Shown here in pieces: positions 17,894 to 28,077 of a DNA stretch of 64,000 nt; within the stretch, counting starts at the first letter, position 1; every line of letters starts with the position of its first letter. The notes beneath the pieces are model-generated. The model did no database searches. It was not told the DNA's origin and worked only from the letters and a program-made list of their open reading frames with translations. Source of the stretch: Owenweeksia sp. (GTDB lineage Bacteria; Bacteroidota; Bacteroidia; Flavobacteriales; Schleiferiaceae); NCBI GenBank assembly GCA_028285465.1, contig JANQPD010000003.1:1-64000 (forward strand), written 5' to 3'. A program made the position numbers and the translations under genes.

Positions 17894-20485
17894 TTATGGT
17901 GTCCCCAGCTTCTTTTTGATCTCATTCAATTTCATCAAAGCTTCTATAGGTGTTAATGTATTTACATCCAGGTTTTTAATATCCTCTCTTATGTCTTCCA
18001 AGATGGGATCATCGAGTTTAAAAAAACTGAGTTGGAGGTCACCCGGAGCATCTTTAGTTTGATCTCCTTTTTTGGCACGGCTTCTTTCCAACTCCTGCAA
18101 CATGCGTTCCGCCCGGTTTATCATTAACGCAGGCATCCCTGCCATTCTCGCCACGTGGATGCCGAAACTATGCTCACTCCCTCCTTCCTTAAGCTTACGC
18201 ATAAATATGATGTTCCCCTTGGCTTCCTTAACACTTACGTTGTAGTTTTTAATGCGGGTAAAAAGGTTTTCCATTTCATTGAGCTCGTGGTAATGGGTGG
18301 CAAAAAGTGTTTTGGCCCTGGAAGGGTGTTCATGTAAATACTCCGCAATAGCCCAGGCTATGGAAATGCCGTCATACGTACTTGTGCCGCGACCTATCTC
18401 ATCTAGCAGTACCAGGCTATTTTCGGAAAGGTTATTGAGAATACTGGCCGTTTCGCTCATTTCCACCATAAAGGTAGATTCGCCCTGGCTGATGTTGTCA
18501 CTCGCGCCAACGCGCACAAAAATCTTGTCTACCATGGATAAGCGGGCCGATTTAGCAGGAACAAAACTGCCTGTTTGTGCCATAAGGCAAGTTAGGGCAG
18601 TCTGCCTTAGCAAGGCAGATTTTCCGGACATATTGGGTCCGGTAATCATGAGAATCTGCTGTGCATCACGAGATAGGGTTACGGAATTGCCCACGTATTT
18701 TTCCCCTATCGGCAAAGTCGTTTCTATTACCGGATGCCTCCCTTCTTCTATTTCCAGAATGTCCTTTTCTTCGATAGAAGGCCGTACATAATTCTGTTTT
18801 TTGGCTAGTTGAGCAAAGCCTGCCAGGCAATCTATATGGGCAATGGCACGGGCATTTTGTTGGATAGCAGGGATGTGGATGTGCAGTGCGTCCAAAAGTA
18901 CCTGGTAAACTTCACCTTCAATCCTCGATATTTGCTCTTCAGCTTCTATGATTTTCTGCTCGTATTCCTTAAGCTCGGGAGTAATATAACGTTCTGCATT
19001 AACCAGCGTTTGCTTACGCACCCAGTTTTCAGGCACTTTATCTTTGTGCGTATTGCGTACCTCGAGGTAATAGCCAAACACATTGTTAAACGCAATTTTC
19101 AGGCTTTGTATACCCGTGGATTCCGTTTCACGCAGCTGGATCTGCAATAGCTTGTCTTTTCCGTTCTTTAGCAGGTCCCGGTATTCATCCAGCCGTTTGT
19201 CTACCCCAGTTTTTAATACATTGCCTTTGTTCAGCTGAGCAGGGGCTTCAGGGCTGATATGTGCCTCGATCAACCGGACCAATGTGCTCAAAGAAGGGGT
19301 TTTATTTAGATGCTTGAAAAGCTTGGGGGCGGAAGCATCACACAAAGCAAGCACTTCAGTGGTTCTTTCCGCACTCTGTTTTAATGCCAACAATTCTTTA
19401 GGAGAAATGCGCTGCGTACTTAGCTTGGCCGCCAGGCGTTCCAAGTCATTCAGTTCATCGAGATGGGCACTTACCTCCTCGCTAAGTTCCGGCTGTTGTA
19501 TAAAATGCGCCACCACATCCAGCCGTTGGTTAATCTTGGCTTTATCTTTTAAAGGCATACTAAGCCACCTTTTCAACATGCGGCCACCCATTGGAGAGGA
19601 AGTACGGTCGAGCACATCGATCAAAGCTACGCCATCAACAGCATTGGAGTGAAAGAGCTCTAAATTCCGAATGGTAAAGCGATCCATCCAAACATATTCT
19701 TCCCGGTTTATCCGTTGAATGGATGTGATGTGGCTAAGCTCCGTATGGCGGGTTTCTTTCAAATAATGCAGGATGCTCCCTGCCGCAATGATCCCCAGGC
19801 TAAGGTCTTCTATTCCAAACCCTTTTAAGTTTTTGGTATTAAAATGATGCAAAAGATTTTCATACGCATAGCTGTCTTTAAATATCCACTCATCAAGCGA
19901 AAAGGTGTAATGCCCTCCAGCAAAGCGCTCGGCAAACACCTGGCTTTGGGCTTTGCTCAATAATATCTCGGCCGGAGAAAACGATTGCAGCAACTTCTCC
20001 ATGTACTCCTGAGAGCCTTCGGCGCACATAAACTCTCCCGTGGAAAGATCACAAAAAGCAATCCCCCGCTTTTCTTTTTGAAAATACAGCGCTGCTAAAA
20101 AGTTGTTTTGTTTGGCTGTAAGCACATGCTCGTGTGTAGCAAGGCCCGGGGTCACCAATTCCGTAACCCCTCGCTTTACAATCGTTTTGGTCAACTTAGG
20201 GTCTTCCAACTGATCGCAAATAGCTACCCGCTGCCCTGCCCTTATCAGTTTGGGCAGATAAGTGTCGAGCGCGTGATGCGGAAAGCCGGCTAACTCTATG
20301 TGTGAAGCACTTCCATTAGCTCTCTTGGTAAGGACAATGTCTAATATCCGGCTGGTATGAATGGCATCTTCCCCGAAAGTTTCATAAAAATCCCCTACAC
20401 GAAAGAGCAATAACGCATCGGGGTGTTTTTGTTTGATCTGATTGTATTGCCTCATTAGAGGCGTTTCCGCACCTTTGCCAGCCAA
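17894..20485 (-). CDS. mutS: DNA mismatch repair protein MutS
   Basis: ETPLMRQYNQIKQKHPDALLLFRVGDFYETFGEDA; ITGPNMSGKSALLRQTAL; LLDEIGRGTSTYDGISIAWA. Confidence 0.98.
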   Translation of the reverse strand: MAGKGAETPLMRQYNQIKQKHPDALLLFRVGDFYETFGEDAIHTSRILDIVLTKRANGSASHIELAGFPHHALDTYLPKLIRAGQRVAICDQLEDPKLTKTIVKRGVTELVTPGLATHEHVLTAKQNNFLAALYFQKEKRGIAFCDLSTGEFMCAEGSQEYMEKLLQSFSPAEILLSKAQSQVFAERFAGGHYTFSLDEWIFKDSYAYENLLHHFNTKNLKGFGIEDLSLGIIAAGSILHYLKETRHTELSHITSIQRINREEYVWMDRFTIRNLELFHSNAVDGVALIDVLDRTSSPMGGRMLKRWLSMPLKDKAKINQRLDVVAHFIQQPELSEEVSAHLDELNDLERLAAKLSTQRISPKELLALKQSAERTTEVLALCDASAPKLFKHLNKTPSLSTLVRLIEAHISPEAPAQLNKGNVLKTGVDKRLDEYRDLLKNGKDKLLQIQLRETESTGIQSLKIAFNNVFGYYLEVRNTHKDKVPENWVRKQTLVNAERYITPELKEYEQKIIEAEEQISRIEGEVYQVLLDALHIHIPAIQQNARAIAHIDCLAGFAQLAKKQNYVRPSIEEKDILEIEEGRHPVIETTLPIGEKYVGNSVTLSRDAQQILMITGPNMSGKSALLRQTALTCLMAQTGSFVPAKSARLSMVDKIFVRVGASDNISQGESTFMVEMSETASILNNLSENSLVLLDEIGRGTSTYDGISIAWAIAEYLHEHPSRAKTLFATHYHELNEMENLFTRIKNYNVSVKEAKGNIIFMRKLKEGGSEHSFGIHVARMAGMPALMINRAERMLQELERSRAKKGDQTKDAPGDLQLSFFKLDDPILEDIREDIKNLDVNTLTPIEALMKLNEIKKKLGTP

Positions 20486-20521
20486 TGTATCGAGTTTTTC
20501 AAACGGCTAAGATAAACCCAC

Positions 20522-21055
20522 ATGCTGAGAAAATTAAGGATGAGCGAACTCAATAGAGTAAGCCTGGATGAATTCAGGCAACTTGAAAAGTTTCCTGTAG
20601 TGCTGGCTCTGGATAATGTGCGCAGCGCACTCAATGTAGGTGCTGTTTTTAGAACTGCCGACGCCTTTAAGGTGCAAGAAGTGTTGCTGCTAGGCAAAAC
20701 CCCGTCACCGGAGAAAAACCCGGAAATGCGCAAAACCGCTTTAGGCGGAGATGAAAGTGTTCTTTGGAAACAGGGCCATGAAAGCCTTGCCCGCTTACAT
20801 GCCTTAAAGGAAAAAGGCTATTCTATATATGGGGTAGAGCAAACCACTCAATCCATTTCATTGGAAAGCTGGACTCCTGTAAAAGGGGAGAAAACCGTAT
20901 TGGTGTTTGGCAACGAAGTAACGGGAATAAGCGATGCGTTACTGGCTCTTTGTACCCGCTGCATCGAAATCCCGCAATTTGGCACAAAGCACTCCATAAA
21001 TGTTTCGATTAGCGTGGGCATAGTGCTCTGGCACCGGGTTATCCGGGAGTTATAG
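20522..21055 (+). CDS. TrmH/SpoU-family RNA methyltransferase
   Basis: VLALDNVRSALNVGAVFRTADAF, VLVFGNEVTGISDALL, IPQFGTKHSINVSISVGIVLWH. Confidence 0.9.
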   Translation: MLRKLRMSELNRVSLDEFRQLEKFPVVLALDNVRSALNVGAVFRTADAFKVQEVLLLGKTPSPEKNPEMRKTALGGDESVLWKQGHESLARLHALKEKGYSIYGVEQTTQSISLESWTPVKGEKTVLVFGNEVTGISDALLALCTRCIEIPQFGTKHSINVSISVGIVLWHRVIREL

Positions 21056-21060
21056 CATAA

Positions 21061-21087
21061 AAAAAGGCCGCTTTTCAGCGGCCTTTT
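21061..21087. terminator. Bidirectional terminator between convergent genes
   Basis: aaaaaggccgc-ttttca-gcggcctttt. Confidence 0.8.
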
Positions 21088-21112
21088 CACATATTATCAA
21101 ACCTATTTATTA

Positions 21113-22528
21113 TTACATAGGGTTCAGGTCAGCTCTGCGGTTTACAGAGTAGCGGCCTTCGGCCAAAGGATCGGACTCACCTTCAGATTCAGTCGTAAAC
21201 CTTCCTTCGTCAATACCAAAGCTTTGGTTCAAGGCTTTTACAACAGCCTTAGCTCTGCGCATTGCCAGGTTTTTGTTGTACTCTTCAGAACCACGCTTAT
21301 CAGCATGACCCACTACATTGAATTTCAAATCGGAGTTCGCCTTCATCACTTTTGCGATAACCGCCAAACGCTGGTAGTTAGCTGCCGTAATTTCAGCACT
21401 ATTGAAAGCAAAGAAGATAGAAGGCACATAAGCCGTTCCACCACCTGCAGTTCCTTGTTTGATGGTTTTACCCATAAAGTTTACCATAGTTCCTTCAGGA
21501 GTATTTGCTTCCTGGTCTCTGTAGTCAGGCACACCGTCATTATCTGAATCAATGGCGCGTCCGTCAGCATCTACCTGCGCCCCTTTAGCCGTAAAAGGAT
21601 CGGCATCCATATAGTCAGGAATACCATCCGCGTCAGCATCAAAAGCCTGGCCGGCACCGTCTACAACTGCACCCTCTGGCGTATTGCTTTCTTTATCAAA
21701 GAAGTTGTTCACACCGTCATTGTCGTCATCCGTAGTCAGCTTTTCAAAGTTGTCTTTCACTTCTTCTACTGTGGCGTATATATCATCTAGTGGGTTGGTG
21801 TAAACCACAGAAACATTTTCTTTATCCCCGAAGTTGTATGTAATACCCAAATACAATTGGGAAAATTGATCGTTAGCAGACCTGCTAACGCTGAAAACAT
21901 CCAACCAATCTTCTCCAAAGAAGTTATGGCGAAAGCCTAGATCAAGATCCAATCCATTTGTTAAACGATATTTATACTCCAGTAAAGCTGATAAATACGG
22001 CTGATTTGAGCGGCCGGGAGGATTTACCGGATTGCCAGCACGGTCAGCAACGCCTGTTTCAGCAATTTCATTCCCGTTTATATCATACAAGAAACTCTTT
22101 GAATTTTGCCAGGCTGCACCTGCACCGGCTAAGAGGGCACTCCTTCTGTCCTGCATTTTACCTTGAAGGAACATATTGCTCAGGTTAAACAATACATCTA
22201 TGTTCCCCGAGATGCCATTACCCTCAAAATATATTTGGCCATTTGAGCCAGAGAAACTGTTGTAGTTCGCACCTAAACGAACCCCAATGGAAGGAGCTAC
22301 CCATTTAGTAAGGTGCAATCCAGCGCCTATTTCAATGCCACCTGCATCAATGGCGTCATCTTTTTCCGGCTCAAAAGAACTTAAGTCACCAAAGAAAAAA
22401 GTGTTGTTCACGTTAACACCCAATGCCCAGCTGCGGTAGTTGGTCGGGTGCGCCTCAGTGATAACTTCTTGTGCCTGCAACGACAAAGCTGTCGCTCCCG
22501 CCACAATCATTAAGGTAAACTTTTTCAT
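21113..22528 (-). CDS. OmpA family outer membrane protein with TSP3-like calcium-binding repeats
   Basis: Signal peptide; DDDNDGVNNFFD/DADADGIPDYMD/DSDNDGVPDYRD repeats; C-terminal NVVGHADKRGSEEYNKNLAMRRAKAV. Confidence 0.92.
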   Translation of the reverse strand: MKKFTLMIVAGATALSLQAQEVITEAHPTNYRSWALGVNVNNTFFFGDLSSFEPEKDDAIDAGGIEIGAGLHLTKWVAPSIGVRLGANYNSFSGSNGQIYFEGNGISGNIDVLFNLSNMFLQGKMQDRRSALLAGAGAAWQNSKSFLYDINGNEIAETGVADRAGNPVNPPGRSNQPYLSALLEYKYRLTNGLDLDLGFRHNFFGEDWLDVFSVSRSANDQFSQLYLGITYNFGDKENVSVVYTNPLDDIYATVEEVKDNFEKLTTDDDNDGVNNFFDKESNTPEGAVVDGAGQAFDADADGIPDYMDADPFTAKGAQVDADGRAIDSDNDGVPDYRDQEANTPEGTMVNFMGKTIKQGTAGGGTAYVPSIFFAFNSAEITAANYQRLAVIAKVMKANSDLKFNVVGHADKRGSEEYNKNLAMRRAKAVVKALNQSFGIDEGRFTTESEGESDPLAEGRYSVNRRADLNPM

Positions 22529-22570
22529 AAGTTGTTGTTTTAGAAACTATTTAGGTATTTAAATTAGTAG

Positions 22571-22578
22571 CAAATGTA
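22571..22578 (-). promoter_or_regulatory. Candidate Bacteroidota -7 box (TACATTTG on minus strand)
   Basis: TAnnTTTG match about 43 bp upstream of the ompA-like start. Confidence 0.45.
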
Positions 22579-22652
22579 AGAGGTTTCTTAATTCACGGGA
22601 CAAAAATATAAATCCCACTCTACTTACAAAGCATAATACCTACAATCTTAAG

Positions 22653-23291
22653 TTAACTTTTGTTCATTTCTACGTAAGACACTCCTTCGGGGTATTCATT
22701 TTCAAGGAGTTTTACAATGAGATGCAACGCTTCTTTGTCCTTTACGAAATCCATTTCACCCAAGTCCAGAATAAGTATTTTATGTTGAGACGAAACCTTA
22801 TAAAACTGAAGGTAGTTCTGCTTTAGCTCGTTTAGATAGGTTTCCTGGATTTCCTGCTCATAAGTGCGCCCCCTGTGTTTTATCAGCTTGAGCAAATGTG
22901 CTGTAGGGCGATTCAGATGCAGGATCAGATCCGGTGACGGCATTTGTTTAAAACTAATTTCATAGAACTGCCTGTATAGGGCAAACTCGCGGGGATCCAA
23001 ATTTTGTTGTGCAAAGATCAATGACTTGAAATAGGCGTAATCTGAGATGATCTTTGGTTGAAAAATATCCGGTTTAAAGAATTGCTCCAACTGTTGATAG
23101 CGGTCTGCCAGAAAACTCATTTCCGTAGAAAAGGCATATTGCTTTGCGTCTTGATAAAAGCGCTCCAGAAAAGGATTCTCGGCAAAGCGCTCCAAAAGCA
23201 GGCGTGCATTAAAATCTTTTGCCAGCATCTTGGCCAAGGTAGTCTTGCCCGAGCCAATACTCCCTTCTATAGCTAAATAATTATACCGCAT
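22653..23291 (-). CDS. Deoxynucleoside kinase family protein
   Basis: LAIEGSIGSGKTTLAKMLA, HRGRTYEQEIQETYL; overlaps folK by 11 nt. Confidence 0.85.
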   Translation of the reverse strand: MRYNYLAIEGSIGSGKTTLAKMLAKDFNARLLLERFAENPFLERFYQDAKQYAFSTEMSFLADRYQQLEQFFKPDIFQPKIISDYAYFKSLIFAQQNLDPREFALYRQFYEISFKQMPSPDLILHLNRPTAHLLKLIKHRGRTYEQEIQETYLNELKQNYLQFYKVSSQHKILILDLGEMDFVKDKEALHLIVKLLENEYPEGVSYVEMNKS

Positions 23292-23808
23292 AGCGCTCTA
23301 CATCTGACGTATCCGTACATTCTTTTAAGAGGGTTTTTATGGGCTTACTCAGTACAGGATGATGTAAATCAGGCGCTATCTCAGCCAGGGGAAGTAAAGT
23401 AAACTTTCGCAGGTGCATGCGCGGATGCGGTATTTCAAGACCGGGCACTCTGAGGATAAGTTGCTCTATCATCAATATATCTATATCTACCGTTCGGTCT
23501 GCATAAGCACCTTGATGTGCGTCGCGCTTTCTTCCCATTTCTTTTTCTATATCGAGCAAAGCTGAGAGCAGAGCGGCTGGCGGCAGGGCGCTATCAACCG
23601 CCAGGGCCCTATTGAAAAACGAATAGACACTTTCCATACCCCAGGGTGCACTCTTATAAAGTGACGACTTCGCATAAACAGAGCCAATATGCGCTAACTT
23701 TTCCAGCACTTGCTCAAAGGTCTTTGGCACATTACCCAGGTTGCCTCCCAGAAGTATGTACGCCCTTTGTCTTTCGAATTTATTGTGCTTGCTGAACTTT
23801 TCTTTAAT
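23281..23808 (-). CDS. folK: 2-amino-4-hydroxy-6-hydroxymethyldihydropteridine diphosphokinase (HPPK); start uncertain
   Basis: Conserved YILLGGNLGN lies upstream of the ORF-track start (GTG at 23730). C-terminal YADRTVDIDILM, IPHPRMHLRKFTLLPLAEIAP. The end coordinate here is a candidate ATT codon. Confidence 0.85.
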   Translation of the reverse strand: MKEKFSKHNKFERQRAYILLGGNLGNVPKTFEQVLEKLAHIGSVYAKSSLYKSAPWGMESVYSFFNRALAVDSALPPAALLSALLDIEKEMGRKRDAHQGAYADRTVDIDILMIEQLILRVPGLEIPHPRMHLRKFTLLPLAEIAPDLHHPVLSKPIKTLLKECTDTSDVERYAV

Positions 23809-23851
23809 AATATTGCTATTTCATCGCAAAACTAAAACAGCCAACGTTTAT

Positions 23852-25618
23852 ATGAAGACTTTCTTAAAAATGCTTTTGGCCACCATTATCGGAGGGTTCA
23901 TTTTTTTGTTCCTGGGCTTTATCCTGGTCGTTTCCCTGGTTTCACTGGCAGAGCCTAAAACCGTTGTGCAACCCAATACGGTGCTGCGCATGGACCTCAA
24001 CACCATAATCTACGACCGTGCCGACAACAACCCGCTGGCCGGTTTTGATCCTTTCTCCATGCAGCCGGAGGCAGCACTTGGCCTGGACCAGATTATGGCA
24101 GCTCTAAAAGCGGCCAAGGAAGACGACAATATCCTGGGTATATATCTGAGCGGAGGTATTCCGCTCTCAGGACACGCCACCATGAAGGAGGTGTACCATG
24201 CCCTTCAGGATTTTCGCTCTTCCGGTAAGTTTGTTATCGGATATACAGACATCATAACGCAAAAGGGATTGTATCTGGCTTCGGCAGCCGACAGCTTTTT
24301 TGTAAACCCCGAGGGCATTTTGGAGTGGAATGGTTTAAATGCCTCTGTCACCTATTATAAAGAGGCACTGGGTAAAATAGGCTTACAACCTGAAGTGTTG
24401 CGCGCTACGAATAATAAATTCAAAAGTGCCGTGGAGCCTTACCTGCTTCAGGAAATGAGCGAGGCCAATCGCACACAGCTCTCCACTCTGCTTTCTTCAG
24501 TATGGGGTACGTACCTTAGTGATATTGCCGAAGCTAAGGGAGTGGATAAAGCGAAGCTGGATGAACTGGCAGACGAGTTTCTGATCACCAACCCAAAACG
24601 GGCGGCTGAAGAAAAGTTGATCAGCGGTACGGCCTATTACGATGAAGTATTGGAAATATTGATGCGGAAAACAGGAGAGGATAAACTAAAAGACATCAAT
24701 TACATCAACGTACGCAAGTACAGTGAAGGTAAAAAACTGGGAGGTACCAAAGCCATAGATAAGCAACGCGTGGCGGTAATTATAGCACAAGGAGAGATCA
24801 GGGACGGCCAGGGCGATGAATACACCATAGGCTCTGCACGTATTTCTGAAGCCATTCGCAAAGCGCGCTTAAACGACAAAGTCAAGGCGGTAGTGTTGCG
24901 CGTAAACAGCCCCGGGGGCAGCGCATTGGCCTCCGAAGTAATCTGGCGCGAAATGGATCTTACCCGCCAGGTGAAGCCCGTTATTGCCTCTATGGGCGAT
25001 TTAGCAGCCAGTGGCGGGTATTACATCTCGTGCTTTGCCGATACAATCTTGGCGCAGCCCAATACCATTACCGGCAGCATCGGCGCCTTCGGCCTCTTTT
25101 TTACAGGAGAAGAATTAATGCACGACAAGCTAGGCCTGAATATAGAGACCGTGCCTACGAATAAGTACTCCGACCTGGGCACTTTTGATCGTTCCCTGAG
25201 CGAAAGTGAAAAAGCCCTTCTCGTAAAGCAGGTAGACAAGATCTACAATACCTTTAAGGAACGTGTAGCGGAAGGCCGTGGACTTAGCCTGGCCTATGTA
25301 GACAGTATTGGCCAGGGACGTGTTTGGAGCGGGAAAGACGCCCAAAGACTAGGCCTGGTGGATTTGATGGGCGGCCTTAGTGACGCCATAGCACTGGCAG
25401 CAGAAAAAGCAGGGATAAGCGAGGAATACAGTGTAAGTGTGTACCCCGAACAAGAGGATCCCTTTACACAGATCATAGAACAGCTTTCAGGCGATTACCA
25501 GGCAAAAGCCCTGGAGCGGGAGCTGGGAGAATATGCGCAATACTTTCACCTCTTGAAAGACATCAAAAACCGGGAGGGCTTCCAAACCCGCCTGGAATAT
25601 GAGCTTGAAATAGAATAA
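23852..25618 (+). CDS. sppA: Signal peptide peptidase SppA, 67 kDa type
   Basis: MKTFLKMLLATIIGGFIFLFLGF; VVLRVNSPGGSALASEVIWREM; SMGDLAASGGYYISCFADTILAQPNTITGSIG. The internal ATG is the plausible start. Confidence 0.93.
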   Translation: MKTFLKMLLATIIGGFIFLFLGFILVVSLVSLAEPKTVVQPNTVLRMDLNTIIYDRADNNPLAGFDPFSMQPEAALGLDQIMAALKAAKEDDNILGIYLSGGIPLSGHATMKEVYHALQDFRSSGKFVIGYTDIITQKGLYLASAADSFFVNPEGILEWNGLNASVTYYKEALGKIGLQPEVLRATNNKFKSAVEPYLLQEMSEANRTQLSTLLSSVWGTYLSDIAEAKGVDKAKLDELADEFLITNPKRAAEEKLISGTAYYDEVLEILMRKTGEDKLKDINYINVRKYSEGKKLGGTKAIDKQRVAVIIAQGEIRDGQGDEYTIGSARISEAIRKARLNDKVKAVVLRVNSPGGSALASEVIWREMDLTRQVKPVIASMGDLAASGGYYISCFADTILAQPNTITGSIGAFGLFFTGEELMHDKLGLNIETVPTNKYSDLGTFDRSLSESEKALLVKQVDKIYNTFKERVAEGRGLSLAYVDSIGQGRVWSGKDAQRLGLVDLMGGLSDAIALAAEKAGISEEYSVSVYPEQEDPFTQIIEQLSGDYQAKALERELGEYAQYFHLLKDIKNREGFQTRLEYELEIE

Positions 25619-25629
25619 CCGCCCAATCT

Positions 25630-26316
25630 TTGAACAGGAAAAAACAAAGAACAGAGCAAGCCAAATTCCTTTACCTGACTTTGGCCGCCCTGTTTATCAC
25701 AGCCCTTGTAAGCTGCAACCTTATCGCCAATAAGTTTGTAGAGGTAGACCTGGGGTTTAAAGTGTTCGTTGTTTCTGCCGGAGTGCTCCCCTACCCCCTT
25801 ACTTTTCTCATAACAGATATCCTGTCCGAGATCTTTGGACGCAAAAAAACCAACCAGGTGGTAGCGGCAGGCTTCTTTGCTTCCCTTTTTGTATTGTTGA
25901 TCCTGAAGCTGGGAGGAATGTTTCCCGCCATTCCTTCAAGCCCGGTAAACGACAGTGGGTATAACCAGGTGTTTCAAAACAGTGAACGCATCATCATGGC
26001 TTCTATGCTCGCTTACCTGGTAGCACAGTTTGTAGACGTACGCCTCTTTCATTTTTGGAAGAAGCTTACCAAGGGTAAACACCTCTGGATCCGTAATAAT
26101 TTTTCTACTATCCTTTCCCAGTTGATGGACACTATTTTAGTAACCAGTGTAATTTTTATGGGGAGAGAATCCGTAGGGTTCATAAGTGCTTTGGTGCTGG
26201 ACGGCTGGTTTTTCAAGGTGCTCTGTGCGGCGGCCGACACGCTTGTGATTTACCTGGTAGTATATGCCATAAGACGTTTTTTTAAACTGAAAAGCCATGA
26301 AGAAATCATGGTTTAA
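25630..26316 (+). CDS. Queuosine precursor transporter (YhhQ/VUT family)
   Basis: SCNLIANKFVEV...GVLPYPLTFLITDILSEIFGRKKTNQVV; polytopic; TTG start. Confidence 0.9.
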   Translation: MNRKKQRTEQAKFLYLTLAALFITALVSCNLIANKFVEVDLGFKVFVVSAGVLPYPLTFLITDILSEIFGRKKTNQVVAAGFFASLFVLLILKLGGMFPAIPSSPVNDSGYNQVFQNSERIIMASMLAYLVAQFVDVRLFHFWKKLTKGKHLWIRNNFSTILSQLMDTILVTSVIFMGRESVGFISALVLDGWFFKVLCAAADTLVIYLVVYAIRRFFKLKSHEEIMV

Positions 26317-27268
26317 TCGCCTTTTTGCCAGCAAGCCTTTTCAATCTCTCCTCAGGGTATTCCTGCTTCTTTTAGCCCTTTACTTCATTCAGGCAAGGCT
26401 CAACGAAAACCTTTGGGAGGCCTTTAAAAGTGTGAGCACATATGGAACCTGGTTTTGGTTGCCGGTATATTTTGCCCTTTGGCTGGCCAATTTCTGGCTC
26501 GACATTAGGCTCTGGCAAATAACCATCCGCCCCCTAGCGGCACTACGCACTGCTGAGGCCTTTTCTGACAACCTGAAGTTTTATGCCTATAGCTTTGTCA
26601 GCCCCGCCAACAGCGGAGGCTTAGTTGCACGCATGAGCCGCTTTATAGGCAAGCAGCAAAAAACCACAGCTTCCTTATTGAGCGCCAAGCTAGGACTCGC
26701 GCGTTATCTATCCCGCCTGAGTATTGGTTTGGGCTGTGCACTTTTGCTCTTTTTATACAAACCCATAGGCTGGGTACTGGCAAGTTGCCTTGCGCTTTTG
26801 TGTTTCATTCTTTTTACGCTCGTTGCGTACCACTGGCGGGCACTTACTCAATGGGTGCCCTGGCGCAATTGGCTCCGGAGGTTAAAGCTGCTCTCTGCCG
26901 AAGAAATGTACGTGCCACAAACAGGTAAAAACGATAACCTGTTCCTCCTGTTTGCACTGGCCTGCCTCCGCTTCCTCGTTTACAATAGCCAGTTTGCCGT
27001 ATTGCTTTTGCTCTTTGGCGCCTCTTTTAATCCTGAAGTATTTCTGGCTATTCCCGCTTTTTTCCTGCTCACTAATTTACTCCCTTCATTCCCGGCCGCT
27101 GACTTTTTGATCAAAGGCGCTGTAGGCCTGGCCGTGTTCCAGTATTTTGAAGAAAACCCGGCCTTGCTTCTCATTAGCGCCACCACCCTATGGTTTAGCA
27201 ATTGGGCACTTCCCGCCTTAGCGGGGATATTCGTCGGAAAGGAAAGCGGCCGGAAACTTAAAGGCTGA
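26297..27268 (+). CDS. Lysylphosphatidylglycerol synthase TM-region/UPF0104-like membrane protein
   Basis: Polytopic protein with YSFVSPANSGGLVARMSRFI and NLLPSFPAADFLIKGAVGLAVF. Confidence 0.72.
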   Translation: MKKSWFNRLFASKPFQSLLRVFLLLLALYFIQARLNENLWEAFKSVSTYGTWFWLPVYFALWLANFWLDIRLWQITIRPLAALRTAEAFSDNLKFYAYSFVSPANSGGLVARMSRFIGKQQKTTASLLSAKLGLARYLSRLSIGLGCALLLFLYKPIGWVLASCLALLCFILFTLVAYHWRALTQWVPWRNWLRRLKLLSAEEMYVPQTGKNDNLFLLFALACLRFLVYNSQFAVLLLLFGASFNPEVFLAIPAFFLLTNLLPSFPAADFLIKGAVGLAVFQYFEENPALLLISATTLWFSNWALPALAGIFVGKESGRKLKG

Positions 27269-28055
27269 ACGCTACCCGGTAACCAGTATGAGCCCGTAAA
27301 TTGATTACTGCGCCTCCTTCAAAGATCAAATACTGCCCGCGGACACCTTGAAGTACAGCAGACAGCTGTTCCGTTTTATCCAGGTTAACGCTTTTTACCT
27401 TGGTGGGAAAATGCGCAATGGGGTACTCAAAAGTAAATACCTCGTCCCGGGGCGAAACAAACTCTTTTAACTCTCCTTCCAGCAGGGCGCTTACCCTCTT
27501 TTTCTCTGAGACCAGATCTACTGGTTCTTCTTCGTTCTTGAGCATGCGTTGCCAGACTGTTTTATCCGAAAGATGCGCCTTAAGTGCTACCTCAATTTGT
27601 CCGGCTTCAAAGCGATTCGTAGTTTCAGCCAGTACAATGGCACTGCTTGCCCCCTGGTCCATCCAGCGGTGCAACTTCTGTTTGGCCCTGGTTACGCCCA
27701 CCTTTACCCCCCCACTATTGGCGAGGTACACTACATGGGGTTGCAGCTGATAGCCCTTTTCAAAAACAAGGTCACGGTCTTCTATCCCCTCGTGGGCACG
27801 GCTTAGTTCGGGGCGTATAATGCTTTCTCCCGCCTCGGGTTTCGTAAAAAAGCAGTTTTTACAAAACCCCATCCGGTATAGATCCTTAAACTGGTTTCCG
27901 CAACTGGCACAATATTTTTCTTGCAAAAACCGTATCCCTATTTCTTTACCAACAAATGGGTTTATCTTTACAAAATTATCGTCAGCCAACAAGAGATAGC
28001 CTACAGGCCTGGTTGGCAGGGTGGCCATTTTAGCAAGTGTACAGGCAATGTCCAT
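27258..28055 (-). CDS. DUF2797 domain-containing protein
   Basis: CASCG...CKNCFFTKP cysteines; VYLANSGGVKVGVTRAKQKLHRWMDQGASSAIVLAETTNRFEAGQIE. Confidence 0.78.
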   Translation of the reverse strand: MDIACTLAKMATLPTRPVGYLLLADDNFVKINPFVGKEIGIRFLQEKYCASCGNQFKDLYRMGFCKNCFFTKPEAGESIIRPELSRAHEGIEDRDLVFEKGYQLQPHVVYLANSGGVKVGVTRAKQKLHRWMDQGASSAIVLAETTNRFEAGQIEVALKAHLSDKTVWQRMLKNEEEPVDLVSEKKRVSALLEGELKEFVSPRDEVFTFEYPIAHFPTKVKSVNLDKTEQLSAVLQGVRGQYLIFEGGAVINLRAHTGYRVAFSL

Positions 28056-28077
28056 ATAATTACGTATTTACAGCGTT

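Noticed and set aside
20455-20733. Minus ORF 20455..20733 overlapping mutS start and the SpoU methyltransferase
   Set aside because: Antisense to a well-supported methyltransferase; no recognisable product.
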